Of a stretch of 7,516 bases of DNA, positions 6,054 through 7,516 are shown one piece after another. Each line of letters opens with the position of its first letter. The stretch's first letter is position 1. Under the pieces are notes generated by a model, which was not told the origin of the DNA, did not search any database, and saw only the letters and a program-made list of their open reading frames with translations. The DNA is from DASWUZ01 sp036401395 (GTDB taxonomy: Bacteria; Acidobacteriota; Terriglobia; Terriglobales; Acidobacteriaceae). The position numbers were made by a program, and so were the translations under genes. Where the stretch lies: positions 1-7,516 of the forward strand of contig DASWUZ010000345.1 in assembly GCA_036401395.1 (NCBI GenBank). The letters run 5' to 3'.

Positions 6054-7019
6054 ATGGCGATCGCCCTCGCACCCACCCCAGGCTCGACCAGCGAAATCCA
6101 GAGGTTTCGACGCTTCAACAGGATGCACACGCAGTTCATAGGGACCCTCAACGAAAGTCTTCTGAACACTGAATTCAGTCTGGCGGAAGCGCGTGTCCTT
6201 TACGAACTGGCGAACAGGGCCGACCCCAAAGCGAGCGAAATCGCTGAATCACTCGGAATAGACCCCGGATACATGAGTCGCCTGCTGGGAAAGTTCGAAC
6301 GCGATGGCCTGCTGCGCAAAAAAGCCTCGGTCCAGGACGCCCGCTATGCCGAACTCTCGTTGACGGCGCGCGGCAAATTCGCATTCAAAAAAATCAATGC
6401 ACTTTCCGACGAACAGGCGCGAACCACGCTCGAAAGTCTGACACCGGCGGCGCGCAAGGATCTCCTCGAGTGCATGCAGTCCATTGAAGCCATTCTCACT
6501 CAATCCGGCAGTCCCCGCATACCCCCCGGGGTACCTTTTGTCCTGCGCCCCCACCGTGTCGGAGACATGGGGTGGATTGTCTACAGAGAGGGCGTAGGCT
6601 ATGCGGAGCGATTCGGATGGGACGAGACTTTTGAAGCGTTAGTCCCCAGGATCGTCCACGGGTTCGTCACCAATTTCGATCCGGGGTGCGAGCGATGCTG
6701 GATAGCCGAGATGAACGGGCAAAGCGTCGGACACATCTTTCTGGTCAAGCACCCGAGTCAACCCGCCACGGCGAAGATTCGTCTGCTGTTTGTCGAGCAA
6801 TGCGCCCGCGGCATGGGCCTGGGCGATGCGCTGGTGAACGAGTGCATCAGGTTCGCTCGCACGGCGGGCTACAAGAGGGTCGTGTTGTGGACGCAGAGTA
6901 TACTCACCGCCGCTCACCGCATTTACGCGGGAGCAGGCTTCCGCCTGGTAAAAGAGGAGCCCCACCACAGCTTCGGGAAGGACCTCATCGGGCAGGAATG
7001 GGAATTGGATTTGCTTTAG
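6054..7019 (+). CDS. MarR-type regulator fused to a GNAT acetyltransferase
   Basis: Two-domain protein of 321 residues. Residues about 15-150 form a MarR-type dimeric winged helix: FSLAEARVLYELA leads in, ASEIAESLGIDPGYMSRLL is the helix-turn-helix (about 60-78), and the wing is about 88-107 (KKASVQDARYAELSL). Residues about 161-321 form a GNAT N-acetyltransferase with the acetyl-CoA loop RGMGLG (252-257) and the late AHRIYAGAGFRLV segment (287-299). It probably represses its own promoter and acetylates a small molecule or protein; neither ligand nor acceptor can be read. Start choice: ATG 6054 matches the predicted transcript start; ATG 6045 and GTG 5976 are in frame, but the latter would place the promoter and operator inside the gene. 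The divergent neighbour is the broken cupin gene. Such fusions are known from several phyla, mostly uncharacterised. Confidence 0.88.
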   Translation: MAIALAPTPGSTSEIQRFRRFNRMHTQFIGTLNESLLNTEFSLAEARVLYELANRADPKASEIAESLGIDPGYMSRLLGKFERDGLLRKKASVQDARYAELSLTARGKFAFKKINALSDEQARTTLESLTPAARKDLLECMQSIEAILTQSGSPRIPPGVPFVLRPHRVGDMGWIVYREGVGYAERFGWDETFEALVPRIVHGFVTNFDPGCERCWIAEMNGQSVGHIFLVKHPSQPATAKIRLLFVEQCARGMGLGDALVNECIRFARTAGYKRVVLWTQSILTAAHRIYAGAGFRLVKEEPHHSFGKDLIGQEWELDLL

Positions 7020-7086
7020 GAGTGGGACAGCGATCCGACTAAGGCCAGTTACTGGGTCATCAACCAGAGAGTATGTCAAAGTGCGA

Positions 7087-7516
7087 TCACTTAGGAGTGA
7101 CCTGTACCACATTCGCCCGGCAGGAGCGCACCCCAACACAACTCTCCGGCTGAAGGCTCTTACTCAAACAAACCTCGACCGCGGTAAGCCGGTTATTCCC
7201 GCAACTAAGCGCAATACTCCCCGAAGGAAACCCCGGATTCGCCCGCGCAAAATCCGCCACCAGCTGATCGGGAGCCTCGCTCGCACCACCGCCGCCAGCG
7301 CCAACGTCCCCCGGAACCTTCACCGCAGCAAACGCCTTCCGCACCTCCGCAAAGTAAGCGTCTGCCGAAAGCCCCGAACAAGTCCCATGCGTCTGCCACT
7401 CATGCTCGACCAAAGACGCGGTAGCAATAATGTCCGTGTAAGCCCTAGGATTCGCAGGCCCCGCAGCATCGCTACAATCCTCCGGATAAGTCCCGTCCTC
7501 ATTCTGCGGCCAAAGT
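7087..7516 (-). CDS. Ribonuclease T2 family protein, C-terminal part (5' end outside window)
   Basis: Endoribonuclease of the T2 family (E. coli RNase I type), usually periplasmic or secreted, cutting RNA through a 2',3'-cyclic phosphate. The frame is open from the window edge to the TGA at 7087-7089, giving 142 visible residues; TTG at 7411 is internal, not the start. The fragment begins LWPQNEDGTYP, the tail of the first catalytic motif HGLWP, whose histidine lies just outside. The second motif is HEWQTHGTC (38-46), with His38, Glu39 and His43; the position before the second His, often Lys in this family, is Thr. Cysteines at 14, 46, and later (in LSCGNN, EVCLS, ESCVG, RSCRA) fit disulfides of an exported enzyme. 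A Gly-rich stretch sits at about 82-86. The gene converges on the MarR/GNAT gene, with 67 bases between stops and no strong terminator there. Confidence 0.9.
   Translation of the reverse strand, partial: LWPQNEDGTYPEDCSDAAGPANPRAYTDIIATASLVEHEWQTHGTCSGLSADAYFAEVRKAFAAVKVPGDVGAGGGGASEAPDQLVADFARANPGFPSGSIALSCGNNRLTAVEVCLSKSLQPESCVGVRSCRANVVQVTPK

Overview
The window looks like chromosomal DNA from a GC-rich, soil-type bacterium, most likely an acidobacterium of the Terriglobia group. That placement rests on codon use (mostly C or G in third positions) and on gene content: an RNase J, a secreted family 27 glycosidase, an NAD-type isocitrate dehydrogenase and a MarR-acetyltransferase fusion. It is inference; no rRNA or other marker gene is present to confirm it.

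Layout. Bases 1-705 (+) hold the 3' end of an NAD-dependent isocitrate dehydrogenase, followed by a strong GC hairpin (742-763). A gene-poor gap follows, then a convergent secreted GH27 glycosidase (1043-2443, -) with a plausible promoter. The stretch 2444-3010 has no intact gene. It contains a 24-bp tandem duplication and, at about 2734-2965 (+), the broken 3' end of a dapD-like acyltransferase gene whose recognisable pieces lie in shifting frames. Directly after it comes a VapBC-type toxin-antitoxin pair (3011-3615, +) with a palindromic operator just upstream of the antitoxin start. An intact RNase J gene (3801-5465, +) follows. Next is a cupin gene (5520-5898, -) broken by two single-base frame changes at homopolymer runs and lacking one of the expected metal-binding histidines. 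Divergent from it is a MarR/GNAT fusion regulator (6054-7019, +). Its promoter has a perfect TTGACA box embedded in half-site repeats and predicts a transcript starting at or next to the ATG. The window ends in the 3' part of a secreted RNase T2 gene (7087-7516, -).

Working together. The genes do not form one pathway. Isocitrate dehydrogenase and RNase J are housekeeping; the GH27 enzyme and RNase T2 are probably exported scavenging hydrolases; VapBC and the MarR/GNAT protein are accessory. The most notable points are the two decaying genes (dapD remnant and cupin), the Asp-to-Glu change in the GH27 active site that may alter sugar specificity, and the compact promoter/operator of the MarR/GNAT gene. 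I found no clear new multi-gene system, CRISPR array, tRNA, rRNA or insertion sequence.
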